DNA of 26,310 nt from Rhodocyclaceae bacterium (GTDB lineage: Bacteria; Pseudomonadota; Gammaproteobacteria; Burkholderiales; Rhodocyclaceae): the NCBI GenBank assembly GCA_013821865.1, contig PNJM01000004.1, positions 1 to 26,310 on the forward strand, read 5' to 3'. A program made the translations under genes and the position numbers. This document shows positions 10,840-19,604 of the stretch, piece by piece. Below the pieces are notes generated by a model. It saw only the letters and a list, made by a program, of their open reading frames with translations, was not told the DNA's origin and did no database searches. Position 1 is the stretch's first letter; each line of letters opens with the position of its first letter.

Positions 10840-12132
10840 TCATCCGCCGGCAATCATGCCGAGCTGCCGCGGCAGCCACAGCGACAGCGGCGGCCAATAG
10901 GTGACGATGACCAGGAACACCAGCATCGTGAGCAGCCAGGGCCAGGTGGCGACGGTGAGCTCGGTGATGCCCATCTTCGTGATGCCCGAGGCGACATACA
11001 GGTTGAGGCCCACCGGCGGATGGCACATGCCGACCTCCATGTTCACGACCATCAGGATGCCGAAATGCACCGGGTCGATGCCGAGCTTGACGGCGATCGG
11101 GAACAGGATCGGCGCCAGGATCAGCACGATGGAGGACGGCTCCATGAAGTTGCCGGCGGCGAGCAGCAGGATGTTGGCGATCAGCAGGAAACCGATGACG
11201 CCCACCCCGGTGCCGATCATCGCGTCGGCCATCGCCTGCGGGATGTTCTCGTGGGTCATGAGGAAGGAGAACAGCACGGCGTTGGTGATGATGTAGAGCA
11301 GCATCGCGCTCATGTTGGCCGAGGAGAGCAGCACCCGCGGCACATCCTTCATGCCGAGGTCCTTGTAGATGAACACCGCGCAGATGAAGGCCCATACCGC
11401 GCTCATCGCCGCCGCCTCGGTCGGCGTGAACAGGCCCGTGTAGATGCCGCCCATGACGATGAAGATCAGCAGCAATCCCCAGATCGACTCCCTCAAGGCC
11501 TTGAGCCGCTCGGCCCAGCTCGCCCTCGGCATGCGCGGGTAGTTGTTGCTGCGGGCGCGGTACCAGGTAGTCAGGCCGAGCATGATCGCCAGCATGATGC
11601 CGGGTATCACGCCGGCCATGAACAGCGCGCCCACCGAGGTGTTGGTCGACACCGAGTACATGACCATCACGATCGAGGGCGGAATCAGGATGCCGAGCGC
11701 CCCGGAGGTGGTGATGACGCCGGCGCCAAAGCGGTTCGGAAAGCCGGCCTTGACCATGGCCGGCATCAGGATCGAGCCGATCGCCACTACCGTCGCCGGA
11801 CTGGATCCGGACACTGCGGCGAACAGCGCGCAGGCGAGCACGCCCCCCAGGCCGAGCCCGCCATACCAGTGGCCGACCATCGAGGTGGCGAAGCGGATCA
11901 TCCGCTTCGCCACGCCCCCGTGGGTGAGGAAGTTGCCGGCGAGGATGAAGAACGGGATGGCCATGATCTCGAACTTCTCGATGCCGGTGAACAGCTTCAG
12001 CGCCACCGACTCGATCGGCACGTGGGTCAGGAAGAACAGGAAGCTCAGTACGGTCAGGCCGAGCGAAATCGAGATCGGCATGCCGGTGAGCATCAGCACG
12101 ACCAGCAGGGAGAAGATGATGAATGTGTTCAT
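10840..12132 (-). CDS. dctM: TRAP C4-dicarboxylate transporter large permease DctM
   Basis: DctM is the large membrane subunit of a tripartite ATP-independent periplasmic transporter and forms the sodium-coupled transport channel. The 430-residue product is almost entirely hydrophobic with about 12 helices, starting MNTFIIFSLLVVLMLTGMPI. The family signature SGSSPATVVAIGSI lies near 108-122, and HPPVGLNLYV with its conserved NP-like region lies near the C-terminus. Its ATG overlaps the dctQ stop codon (ATGA). A strong terminator follows 20 bases after the stop. Assignment to C4-dicarboxylates rests on the adjacent DctP and DctSR homologues rather than on the permease itself. Confidence 0.95.
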   Translation of the reverse strand: MNTFIIFSLLVVLMLTGMPISISLGLTVLSFLFFLTHVPIESVALKLFTGIEKFEIMAIPFFILAGNFLTHGGVAKRMIRFATSMVGHWYGGLGLGGVLACALFAAVSGSSPATVVAIGSILMPAMVKAGFPNRFGAGVITTSGALGILIPPSIVMVMYSVSTNTSVGALFMAGVIPGIMLAIMLGLTTWYRARSNNYPRMPRASWAERLKALRESIWGLLLIFIVMGGIYTGLFTPTEAAAMSAVWAFICAVFIYKDLGMKDVPRVLLSSANMSAMLLYIITNAVLFSFLMTHENIPQAMADAMIGTGVGVIGFLLIANILLLAAGNFMEPSSIVLILAPILFPIAVKLGIDPVHFGILMVVNMEVGMCHPPVGLNLYVASGITKMGITELTVATWPWLLTMLVFLVIVTYWPPLSLWLPRQLGMIAGG

Positions 12133-12809
12133 TTTTTGCTCTCCCCGTCCGTTTCGCGCGGATGCAGGTCGTCATCCATGCGGAAGACCTTGTCCTCGTT
12201 GCCGGGAGCGGTGAACGGCTCCTCTTCCAGCCCCTCGACGTGCCCATGGTCATGATGCGGCAGTTCCCCGGTGCGCACGAAGCTGGCCGTTACCTGGAGA
12301 AAGCGGAAGCACATCAGGTAGGAGCCGAACGGCACGGCCGAATAGACGATCCAGGTCGGCCATTCGAGATCGGGCGTGGTGGGGCCTTCCGGCAGGTCGC
12401 CCGGGTTCAGGCCGAACAGCGTGAAGACCGCATAGTGCGCGCCGTTCTCCCAGACAAAGGTCGCACCCAGCGTGCCGACGATGCCGGTGAAGGTGGCCCC
12501 GGCCAGCAGGCCGAAGACGATGAACTTGCCGCGCGTGTTTTCCTGCAGGCGGTTGATCAGCACGTCCACGCCGACGTGGATGCCGGTGCGCACGCCGTAG
12601 GCGGCGCCGAACTTGGCCATCCAGACGAACATGATGATGCACAGCTCCTGCGCCCAGCCGAAATGAAGGCCGAGCAGCCAGTCCTGCATGCCGGGAATCG
12701 GCCAGCCGGAAGCATAGCGATGCATCACGGCGGCGAAGATGATCAGCGTCGCCGCGCCCATGAGGAAGGTGATCAGCCATTCCTCCAGATGATCCAGGAC
12801 TCGCATCAT
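12129..12809 (-). CDS. dctQ: TRAP C4-dicarboxylate transporter small permease DctQ
   Basis: DctQ is the four-helix small membrane subunit of the TRAP transporter and pairs with DctM. Hydrophobic helices lie near residues 10-30, 50-70, 95-118 and 150-172, and a WAQELCIIMFVW segment sits in the second. At 226 residues it is longer than many DctQ proteins because of a charged, His/Asp/Glu-rich C-terminal tail after about 185. A GGGAGGG ribosome binding site lies 8 bases before the ATG. The stop codon overlaps the dctM start by 4 bases. It is separated from dctP by 61 bases that hold a stem-loop. Confidence 0.93.
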   Translation of the reverse strand: MMRVLDHLEEWLITFLMGAATLIIFAAVMHRYASGWPIPGMQDWLLGLHFGWAQELCIIMFVWMAKFGAAYGVRTGIHVGVDVLINRLQENTRGKFIVFGLLAGATFTGIVGTLGATFVWENGAHYAVFTLFGLNPGDLPEGPTTPDLEWPTWIVYSAVPFGSYLMCFRFLQVTASFVRTGELPHHDHGHVEGLEEEPFTAPGNEDKVFRMDDDLHPRETDGESKK

Positions 12810-12834
12810 GTCCGGTGCCCTCCCATGAAAAGGA

Positions 12835-12861
12835 GCAGGCGGCGGACTGCGTGCCGCCTGC
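12835..12861 (-). promoter_or_regulatory. Intercistronic stem-loop between dctP and dctQ
   Basis: A perfect 9-base inverted repeat (GCAGGCGGC/GCCGCCTGC) with a 9-base loop lies 9 bases after the dctP stop codon. On the minus strand it is followed by TCCTTTTC, a weak T tract. Such structures often protect the binding-protein mRNA or partly stop transcription, so that DctP is made in excess over the membrane subunits. Function here is inferred. Confidence 0.6.
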
Positions 12862-12870
12862 CCGTCTTGA

Positions 12871-13875
12871 TTACAGCTTGGACGGATCGAAGCCGGTTTC
12901 CTTATACACCGCCTCGATGGTTTCCTTGCCGATGCGCGACTCCATCTCCTTGTGCGTCTTCACCATGGCCCGCTTCAGCGCCAGCCGCTCCTCGGCCGTC
13001 GGCGTGTAGATCTGGGTCTTGCCGGAAGCCTTCACCTTCTCCAGCGCCGCGTCGTTGTCTTCCTTGGCGCTCTTGTTGGCGAAGTCGGTCGCTTCCTTCA
13101 TGGCCTGTTCGAGCTGGCCGCGAACGTCGGCGGGCAAGCCGTCCCAGAACTTCTTGTTGGTGATCACGGCATAGCCCAGATAGCCGTGCTCGGTCAGCGT
13201 CATGTGCTTCTGCACCTCGTGCATTTTCTGCGTATAGAGGTTGGAGTGCGGGTTCTCGGTGCCGTCCACCACGCCGGTCTGCAGCGCCTGGTACACCTCG
13301 GAGAAGGCCATCACCTGGGGAATCGCCCCCACCGAGCGCATCTGCGACTCCAGCACCTTGGAGGACTGGATGCGCATTTTCTGGCCCTTGAAGTCCGCCG
13401 GCGCCTTGAGCGGCTTGTTGGCGGAAAACGACTTGAAGCCGTTGTCCCAGTAGGCCAGGCCCTTGATGCCCTTGGGCTCCAGCTTGGCCAGCAGTTTGGC
13501 GCCGACCGGGCCCTGCGTGACCTTGTGCAGCTCGGTGTAGTTGTCGAAGATGAAGGGCAGGTCGAACACCTCGAACTCCTTCACGCCGAGCGGGCCGAAC
13601 TTGGCCAGGGACGGCGCGAGCATCTGGACGGCGCCCAGCTGGAGCGCTTCCATTTCTTCCTTGTCCTTGTATAGCGTGCTGTTGGCATAGACCTCGACCT
13701 TGACCTTGCCCTTGGTCAATTCGCCGGCACGCTTGGCGAAGAACTCCGAAGCTTTTCCCTTGGGGGTATCTTGGGCGACGACGTGGCTGAACTTGATGAC
13801 GATCGGCTGCTGCGCTGCGACGGATGCGGAAAGCGCCAGGGCCGCCACGCCCAGCAGCAAGGAATGCAGTTTCAT
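12871..13875 (-). CDS. dctP: TRAP C4-dicarboxylate-binding periplasmic protein DctP
   Basis: DctP is the periplasmic solute-binding protein that hands ligand to DctQM. The 334-residue precursor has a signal peptide (1 to about 21, ending SVAA). The mature part carries TRAP family features: IKFSHVVAQDTPKG (27-40), LPFIFDNYTELHKV, the substrate-carboxylate arginine region KMRIQSS (Arg168), and GVVDGTENPHSNLYTQKMHEVQK. These closely resemble the Rhodobacter capsulatus DctP sequence as I recall it, supporting malate, succinate or fumarate as ligands. A strong AGGAGGAG ribosome binding site precedes the ATG at 13875. The frame is open nine codons further, but the signal peptide and ribosome binding site fix the start. 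Confidence 0.95.
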   Translation of the reverse strand: MKLHSLLLGVAALALSASVAAQQPIVIKFSHVVAQDTPKGKASEFFAKRAGELTKGKVKVEVYANSTLYKDKEEMEALQLGAVQMLAPSLAKFGPLGVKEFEVFDLPFIFDNYTELHKVTQGPVGAKLLAKLEPKGIKGLAYWDNGFKSFSANKPLKAPADFKGQKMRIQSSKVLESQMRSVGAIPQVMAFSEVYQALQTGVVDGTENPHSNLYTQKMHEVQKHMTLTEHGYLGYAVITNKKFWDGLPADVRGQLEQAMKEATDFANKSAKEDNDAALEKVKASGKTQIYTPTAEERLALKRAMVKTHKEMESRIGKETIEAVYKETGFDPSKL

Positions 13876-14034
13876 TGTCTCCTCCTGTAGAAAACGCTCC
13901 AACGTGGAGCTCCGGCTTTGTTAGCGTGGCGTATTCTGCGCAAGAGTGCAACCGGCCGCCATTGTGGTTATCCGCAACCCGGCCGCCCGCCCGGCCTGAT
14001 GTACCATGTTCCCGGCGAAACAGTCCATGCGTCG

Positions 14035-16002
14035 ATGAGCCCGAACTCTTCCAGCCCGCGCCCGCCGGTACTGCAACCCTGGTACTGGACCGCGCCTCGT
14101 GTCGCGGTTTTCCTCTTCGTGCTTGCGCTGGGTGCCTTGCTCTGGCTGCTGCATCGCCAGGAGATCGAGGAGCAGCGCGCAACCCTCATCAGCGACATGC
14201 TGTGGGTTGAACAGAACCTTAATTTCCAGCTGACCCGCAGCCAGGAGCAACTGCAACAGTTGGGCCAGGATTACTTCGGCGGCGAATTCCCCGGCCCGCA
14301 TTTCGATCCTCACGCGAGGAGCCTGATGACCAACAGCCCGGGCATGGTGCAGCTGCTGGTTCTCGATGAGAGCGGCAATCTGCTCAGGGAAGCGCCAGGC
14401 GCCGCGTCCGCGAATATCGCTGGCGTGGCGCTGCGGCCCGAGGCTTCGCGGCAGGCATTCCAGCTCTCGCATTCCATCGCCAAGGCTACGTTCAGCCCGC
14501 AATACCGTTCCGGCGAGGAGTCTTTCTTCGACCTGGTAGTGCCGTATTTTCGGGATGGCCGTCATCTCGGATCCATCATGGCGAGTTTTTCCATCAGGAA
14601 GCTGCTTGCCGAACAGGTTCCCTGGTGGTTTGCCGAACGCTATCGGCTCAGCATCGCCGATGCGGGCGGGGCCGTGCTCGGCTCGAAATCCAACGTCAAG
14701 GCCGGCAAGGAAACGCTCGAGCACCAGATACCGTTCGATCCGCCGGGACATGGCCTTGTCCTGATTGCAAACGCCTATCGGGCGGAAACCGGCTTGTGGC
14801 GCAACCTGCTTGCCGTGATCATTGTCGGGCTCGCCCTGGCCGTCCTTGCGAGCCTCCGGTCGCTGCGCCGCCACATGCAGCGGCGCCTGGCGGCGGAACA
14901 GGCCTTGTCGCAGGAACACGCCTTTCGCAAGGCGATGGAGGATTCGTTGTTTACCGGGCTGCGCGCACGCGACCTCGAAGGGCGTATCGTCTATGTGAAC
15001 CCGGCGTTTTGCCGGATGACCGGGTTTTCCGCCGACGAACTGAACGGCGTCAGGCCACCCATGCCCTACTGGGTGCCGGAAGAGTATGAAACAACGTTGG
15101 CGGTGCATCAGAAAGTGCTGGCCGGCCAGGCGCCGAGCGAGGGCGTTGAGGTGCGCCTTCGGCGCAAGAACGGGGAGCGTTTCGATGCGCTGATATACGA
15201 AGCGCCGCTCATCGATGCCGAAGGCCGCCACACGGGCTGGATGGGTTCGGTGCTGGACATCACGGAGCGCAAGCGGGCAGCGGAACTGACCCGCCAGCAG
15301 CAGGAAAAACTGCAGTTCACGGCACGGCTGGTGACAATGGGTGAAATGGCCTCCACCCTGGCCCACGAGTTGAACCAGCCGCTTTCGGCCATCGCCAGCT
15401 ACACCACCGGCTGCCTGAATCGACTGGAAGCCGGCGATTTGCCCCGCGAGGAGCTGGGCGACGCGCTGCGCAAGCTGGCCACCCAGGCTCAGCGAGCCGG
15501 GCGCATCATTCGCCAGGTGCATGATTTCGTGCGGCGCAGCGAGCCGCAGCGCGCGCCCTGCGGGATCAACGCGATCGTCGACGAGGCCACCGGACTCATC
15601 GAGGCCGACGCGCACAAGCGCGGCATGCGCATCGTACGCGATCTGGCGGAAGGGCTGCCGGAACTGATGGCGGATCGCGTCATGATAGAGCAGGTGCTGC
15701 TCAACCTGATGCGCAACGGCATGGAAGCCATGCAGGCGACACCGGCGGAGAAAAAGCAGCTCATTGTCAGCACGGCCGCGGTGGAAGGCGGCGTCATGGT
15801 CGGCGTCGCCGATCATGGCAGCGGCATTGCGCAGGACGCGGCCGAGCACTTGTTCGAGCCGTTCTACTCGACCAAACCGGAGGGCATGGGCATGGGCCTC
15901 AACATCTGCCGCTCGATCATCGAGTTCCACAAGGGACGACTGTGGGTGGACGACAACCTTGGCGGCGGGACGACCTTCCGTTTCACGCTCCCCGCCTCAT
16001 GA
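14035..16002 (+). CDS. dctS: C4-dicarboxylate-sensing histidine kinase DctS
   Basis: This membrane sensor kinase probably detects C4-dicarboxylates and controls the divergent dctPQM genes. From the ATG at 14035 it has 655 residues: a membrane helix at 22-39, a periplasmic sensor domain at about 41-256, a second helix at 257-275, a PAS domain at about 297-411 ending DITERKR, HisKA with phosphoacceptor His444 in AHELNQPLSA, and a HATPase domain with LLNLMRNGMEAM (N box), VADHGSGI (G1), LFEPFYSTKPEGMGMGL (F/G2). This matches the layout of R. capsulatus DctS. The frame is open upstream and ATG at 13999 is another possible start; neither has a clear ribosome binding site. The stop overlaps the dctR start. 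Confidence 0.9.
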   Translation: MSPNSSSPRPPVLQPWYWTAPRVAVFLFVLALGALLWLLHRQEIEEQRATLISDMLWVEQNLNFQLTRSQEQLQQLGQDYFGGEFPGPHFDPHARSLMTNSPGMVQLLVLDESGNLLREAPGAASANIAGVALRPEASRQAFQLSHSIAKATFSPQYRSGEESFFDLVVPYFRDGRHLGSIMASFSIRKLLAEQVPWWFAERYRLSIADAGGAVLGSKSNVKAGKETLEHQIPFDPPGHGLVLIANAYRAETGLWRNLLAVIIVGLALAVLASLRSLRRHMQRRLAAEQALSQEHAFRKAMEDSLFTGLRARDLEGRIVYVNPAFCRMTGFSADELNGVRPPMPYWVPEEYETTLAVHQKVLAGQAPSEGVEVRLRRKNGERFDALIYEAPLIDAEGRHTGWMGSVLDITERKRAAELTRQQQEKLQFTARLVTMGEMASTLAHELNQPLSAIASYTTGCLNRLEAGDLPREELGDALRKLATQAQRAGRIIRQVHDFVRRSEPQRAPCGINAIVDEATGLIEADAHKRGMRIVRDLAEGLPELMADRVMIEQVLLNLMRNGMEAMQATPAEKKQLIVSTAAVEGGVMVGVADHGSGIAQDAAEHLFEPFYSTKPEGMGMGLNICRSIIEFHKGRLWVDDNLGGGTTFRFTLPAS

Positions 16003-16601
16003 TGGCCGCCGGCGCCTATATCGTTGACGACGACGAAGCCATCCGCGATGCGCTGATCTGGCTGTTCAAGTCGCGCAAGGTCGCCGCGCGCGCGTGGCCC
16101 TCGGCAGAAGCGTTTCTTGCCGACTGGCGCGACGACATGCGCGGCTGTCTCGTTCTCGACGTCCGCATGGAGGACATGAGCGGACCTGAACTTTTCGATC
16201 AACTCTGCGAAAGAAAATCGCAACTGCCGGTCATTTTTCTCAGCGGGCACGGCGACATCCCTCTCGCCGTGGCCGCCGTCAAGAAGGGTGCCTTCGATTT
16301 CGTCGAGAAGCCGTTCAACGACAACGAACTGGTGGACCGCGTGATCGAGGCGATCGGGTTCGACGCCTCCAGGCGGGCGGAACGCGCGAACCAGGCCACT
16401 GTCGCCTCGCGCCTGTCCCAGCTCACGCCGCGCGAGCGCGAAGTGATGGAGCGCATCCTGGAGGGGAAATACAACAAGGTGATCGCCGACGAACTGAACA
16501 TCGCCATGCGCACGGTGGAAGTCCACCGTGCGCACATCTTCGGGAAGATGGGCGTACGGTCTGCGGTGGAACTGGCGCAACGGCTCTCGGGCAGCCGCTA
16601 G
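15999..16601 (+). CDS. dctR: FixJ/LuxR-type response regulator DctR
   Basis: This is the DNA-binding partner of DctS, predicted to activate dctPQM. The 200-residue protein has a receiver domain (1 to about 118) with acidic DDDE at 10-13, phosphoacceptor Asp54 in LVLDVRM, Ser82 in FLSGHGD and Lys104 in EKPF. A LuxR-type helix-turn-helix follows at about 138-195 (LTPREREVMERILEGKYNKVIADEL, then TVEVHRAHIFGKMGV). The FixJ-like form, rather than an NtrC/DctD-like one, points to sigma70 and not sigma54 target promoters, as in R. capsulatus DctR. ATGATG at 15999 overlaps the dctS TGA. Its stop overlaps that of tilS by 4 bases, so the two genes converge with no terminator between them. Confidence 0.93.
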   Translation: MMAAGAYIVDDDEAIRDALIWLFKSRKVAARAWPSAEAFLADWRDDMRGCLVLDVRMEDMSGPELFDQLCERKSQLPVIFLSGHGDIPLAVAAVKKGAFDFVEKPFNDNELVDRVIEAIGFDASRRAERANQATVASRLSQLTPREREVMERILEGKYNKVIADELNIAMRTVEVHRAHIFGKMGVRSAVELAQRLSGSR

Positions 16602-17947
16602 TCGCACTCCCAAACCGGCACCCAGCCCGCCTCGCCGGGCGCGCACTGCCAGGCACAGTCGATGCCGATATCCGGCACCCATACCAGTTCTTCGCCGCAC
16701 CAGAGCAGCGGCAACGCCTCGCGCCGCCACGGCGGCACGTCGTGCTCCTGCAGCAGTTTCTTCAGAGAACGCCGCGGACGCCGGCAGTCCGGCTGGAGAT
16801 GCTCACCGCCACGCCGCCGCGCCAGTATCACCCTGCCCAATTCAAGCTTCCGGCGGCTGATACCTCCTCCCACGCAGGGAGCAAAGCGCAGCATCGAGCC
16901 GCCCCACGCCAGGGCTTCCTCGCCGTGCCACTCCGTCTCATCCCCCGCGTCTGCCGGCTTGACGATCCATACCTCGCCGCGGAAGCGGTGCAGTTCCCTG
17001 CCCCGAAGATCGAAGCTGAGGTGGCTGTCGACCGCCGCCGTACAGATCTGGCGCACGATTTCGTGCAGGCGCGCGCTGTCCGGCAGCAGGAGATTCTCGC
17101 GCTTGAGGACATGGCGCATCAGGTTGCGGGCGCGGGCATCGTCGAGCCTCGCCAGTTCCGCCGCGACGATGCGGCCTTCCCGCATCGCGGTCCCGGCGTC
17201 CGTCCTTGCAAGCTGGTCGAGCAGTTCGTCGCTTTCGGCGAAATGCGTCGCCGCCCGCGCCAGGGCTGCATCGCAGCCGGGGAAGCGCTCCCGCAACAAG
17301 GGAAACACCTGCCTGCGCACGAAGTTGCGGGCATAGCGCATGTCCTCGTTGCTCTCGTCCTCGATCCAGGCAAGTCCCTGTTCCCGGGCGAAAGCTTCGA
17401 TCTCCTCGTGCGGCGCATCCAGCAACGGGCGCAGGATGCACAGCCCGGGCCGGCCCGGAAAGTCCCGCATGACGGGCATGGCGGCGGCCCCCCTCACGCC
17501 GGCGCCGCGCAGCAGATTGAAGATGAGCGTTTCGGCCTGGTCGTCGCGATGATGCGCCAGCACCAGCCAGTCGGCGTCCGCCTGCGCGAAGGCGCCGTAG
17601 CGGGCACGCCGCGCCGCGGCTTCCGGGCCTTCCGCCGAGTCTCGCACGACAGTCACACGGGCCACCTCAAGAGGAATGCCCCATTCTCCGCACACGGTTT
17701 CACAAAACGCCTGCCAGCGGCCGGCGTTCGGGCTGAGGCCGTGATTGACATGGAGCGCGGAAAGCAGAAAGCCATGCCTGCCCCGGAGCGTGCGCAGGAG
17801 GTGCAGCAGAACCACCGAATCGACGCCGCCGGAAAGGGCGGCCAGCAGGCGGCCGCCGGGCCGGACGAATTGCCGGAGTTTTTCCGAAGCCCGCGCCGCC
17901 AGCCCCGACACAGGCTCAGCGGACCGGCTGTTCCTTGAATTTGCCAT
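16598..17947 (-). CDS. tilS: tRNA(Ile)-lysidine synthase TilS
   Basis: TilS attaches lysine to C34 of tRNA-Ile(CAU) so that it reads AUA codons. From the ATG at 17947 the protein has 449 residues. The ATP pyrophosphatase P-loop SGGVDS lies at 39-44, [10 protein letters not shown] follows, and [22 protein letters not shown] is the second catalytic motif. The C-terminal third forms the tRNA-binding substrate-recognition domains and is typical, though variable. The start lies 32 bases inside the 3' end of accA. The frame is open to 18019, but longer versions only read into accA. The accA-tilS order is common in beta- and gammaproteobacteria. Confidence 0.93.
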   Translation of the reverse strand: MANSRNSRSAEPVSGLAARASEKLRQFVRPGGRLLAALSGGVDSVVLLHLLRTLRGRHGFLLSALHVNHGLSPNAGRWQAFCETVCGEWGIPLEVARVTVVRDSAEGPEAAARRARYGAFAQADADWLVLAHHRDDQAETLIFNLLRGAGVRGAAAMPVMRDFPGRPGLCILRPLLDAPHEEIEAFAREQGLAWIEDESNEDMRYARNFVRRQVFPLLRERFPGCDAALARAATHFAESDELLDQLARTDAGTAMREGRIVAAELARLDDARARNLMRHVLKRENLLLPDSARLHEIVRQICTAAVDSHLSFDLRGRELHRFRGEVWIVKPADAGDETEWHGEEALAWGGSMLRFAPCVGGGISRRKLELGRVILARRRGGEHLQPDCRRPRRSLKKLLQEHDVPPWRREALPLLWCGEELVWVPDIGIDCAWQCAPGEAGWVPVWECD

Positions 17948-18884
17948 AGCCCAGCACGCGCTCGAAGCGCTGCTCGACAAGCTCGGCGGGGGAAAGACCG
18001 GATACCTGGCGCAGCGCATCCTGCAACGCCTTCTTCAGCCCCTGCGCCATGGCGCGGTGGTCGCGGTGCGCGCCGCCCAGAGGCTCGCTGATGATGCGGT
18101 CGATGAGGCCAAGCGTCTTCAGGCGCGACGCGGTGATGCCCATGGTCTCGGCCGCTTCGGGCGCTTTCTCGGCGCTTTTCCACAGGATGGAGGCGCAGCC
18201 CTCGGGCGAGATGACCGAATACGTGGCGTACTGCAGCATGTTCACGACGTCGCCGACGGCGATGGCCAGCGCGCCGCCGGAGCCGCCCTCGCCGATCACC
18301 GTGCAGATGATCGGCACTTTCAGCTCGGCCATGACGTACAGGTTGCGGCCGATGGCCTCCGACTGGCCGCGCTCCTCGGCGTCGATGCCGGGATAGGCTC
18401 CGGGCGTATCCACGAAGGAGATGACCGGGATGCTGAACTTCTCCGCCAGCCGCATCAGACGCAGCGCCTTGCGGTAGCCCTCCGGGCGCGGCATGCCGAA
18501 GTTGCGCTGGATCTTCTCCTTGGTGTCGCGCCCTTTCTGGTGGCCGACGACCATAACCGACTGCCCGTTGAAGCGGGCAAGGCCGCCGACGATGGCCTTG
18601 TCGTCGGCGAAGGCGCGGTCGCCGTGCAGTTCCTCGAAATCGGTGAAGATGTGCTGGATGTAATCGAGCGTGTAGGGCCGCTGCGGGTGGCGCGCCACCT
18701 GGGCGATCTGCCAGGGGCTCAGCTTGGCGTAGATGTCCTTGGTCAAGGACTGGCTCTTCGACTCCAGCCGGCCGATCTCTTCCGAGATATCGACCGCCGA
18801 ATCGTCCTGCACATAGCGCAGCTCTTCGATCTTCGCCTCGAGTTCGGCGATGGGCTGCTCAAAATCCAGGAAGGTGGTTTTCAT
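17916..18884 (-). CDS. accA: Acetyl-CoA carboxylase carboxyltransferase subunit alpha
   Basis: AccA with AccD forms the carboxyltransferase that makes malonyl-CoA, the first committed step of fatty-acid synthesis. The 322-residue protein starts [21 protein letters not shown], with a coiled N-terminus, then [26 protein letters not shown], and the conserved [20 protein letters not shown] and [11 protein letters not shown] motifs of the crotonase-type carboxyltransferase fold. The length is normal. It lies 27 bases after tupC and may be read from the same transcript as well as from its own promoter. No strong ribosome binding site is visible before the ATG. Confidence 0.97.
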   Translation of the reverse strand: MKTTFLDFEQPIAELEAKIEELRYVQDDSAVDISEEIGRLESKSQSLTKDIYAKLSPWQIAQVARHPQRPYTLDYIQHIFTDFEELHGDRAFADDKAIVGGLARFNGQSVMVVGHQKGRDTKEKIQRNFGMPRPEGYRKALRLMRLAEKFSIPVISFVDTPGAYPGIDAEERGQSEAIGRNLYVMAELKVPIICTVIGEGGSGGALAIAVGDVVNMLQYATYSVISPEGCASILWKSAEKAPEAAETMGITASRLKTLGLIDRIISEPLGGAHRDHRAMAQGLKKALQDALRQVSGLSPAELVEQRFERVLGYGKFKEQPVR

Positions 18885-18911
18885 CCGTTGCGATGGGACT
18901 TGAGAGGGCCG

Positions 18912-19604
18912 CTATTTTACCGGAATCGGCGCCGCGGCATTCAATCCGTTCTGCGAGTCGATCCGGCCGTTCTCCATGTGCAGGCGATGCATGTGCGGCA
19001 ACTCGATGATCTCGCGATCATGGCAGGACAGCACCACCGCGCTGTTTGCGTCGCACAGGTCGCGGATCAAGGCCATGGTCTGCTGCCTCGCTTCGGCATC
19101 GAGGTTGGCCGTTGGCTCATCGAGCAGAAACAGGCGCGGCTTGAGCACACGCGCCCGCGCCAGCGCCACCCGCTGCTTCTCGCCGCCGGAGAGCTTGTGG
19201 GGTGGAACATCGAGCAGGTGTCCGATGCCGGCCCAGGCGATGGCTTCCCGCACCAGCGGCTCGCGCACGGCGGCCGAAAGGCCGCGCGCCTTGAGGCCGT
19301 AGGCGATGTTATCGGTCACGCTTGTGCGAAACAGATAGGGGTGTTGGTGCACGTAAATCACCTCTTGCCGCAACCAGTCCGGATAGAGGCCCAGATCCAC
19401 CTTCCGGCCATCGAAACTGCAGGCGCCCACTTCCGCATTCTCCAGGCCGGCCAGTACGCGCAACAGGGTCGTCTTGCCTGAGCCGTTCTCCCCGGTCAGG
19501 ACGTAGCTCTCCCCGGCGTCGATCCGAAGTTGCGCGGCATCGAGCACCCGGCGCGAACCGAAAGCCTTGCGTAGGGTTTCGACGGTGAGCAGCACCCCGC
19601 TCAT
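18912..19604 (-). CDS. tupC: Tungstate-type ABC transporter ATP-binding protein TupC
   Basis: This is the ATPase subunit of a TupABC-like oxyanion importer. The 230-residue protein has Walker A GENGSGKT (38-45), Q-loop Gln87 in VHQHPYLF, signature LSGGE (138-142), Walker B RLFLLDEP (157-164) and switch His195. It is compact with no extra regulatory domain. The ATG overlaps the permease stop codon (ATGA). Tungstate is inferred from the permease, since the ATPase could equally serve another anion. Tungstate or molybdate would supply metal-pterin enzymes such as formate dehydrogenase or aldehyde oxidoreductases, none of which is encoded in this window. Confidence 0.85.
   Translation of the reverse strand: MSGVLLTVETLRKAFGSRRVLDAAQLRIDAGESYVLTGENGSGKTTLLRVLAGLENAEVGACSFDGRKVDLGLYPDWLRQEVIYVHQHPYLFRTSVTDNIAYGLKARGLSAAVREPLVREAIAWAGIGHLLDVPPHKLSGGEKQRVALARARVLKPRLFLLDEPTANLDAEARQQTMALIRDLCDANSAVVLSCHDREIIELPHMHRLHMENGRIDSQNGLNAAAPIPVK

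Noticed and set aside
10342..12255. Long plus-strand open frame (637 codons) opposite ndk and dctM
   Set aside because: It is antisense to well-supported genes with clear family motifs, is rich in His, Arg, Asp and Gln as expected from a GC-rich shadow frame, and has no recognisable domain.
13921..15930. Long minus-strand open frame (669 codons) opposite dctS
   Set aside because: The sense frame has membrane helices, PAS, HisKA and HATPase motifs in order; the antisense frame has none.
17745..19481. Plus-strand open frame (578 codons) opposite tilS, accA and tupC
   Set aside because: It runs across three independent genes with conserved motifs on the other strand and looks like compositional shadow.
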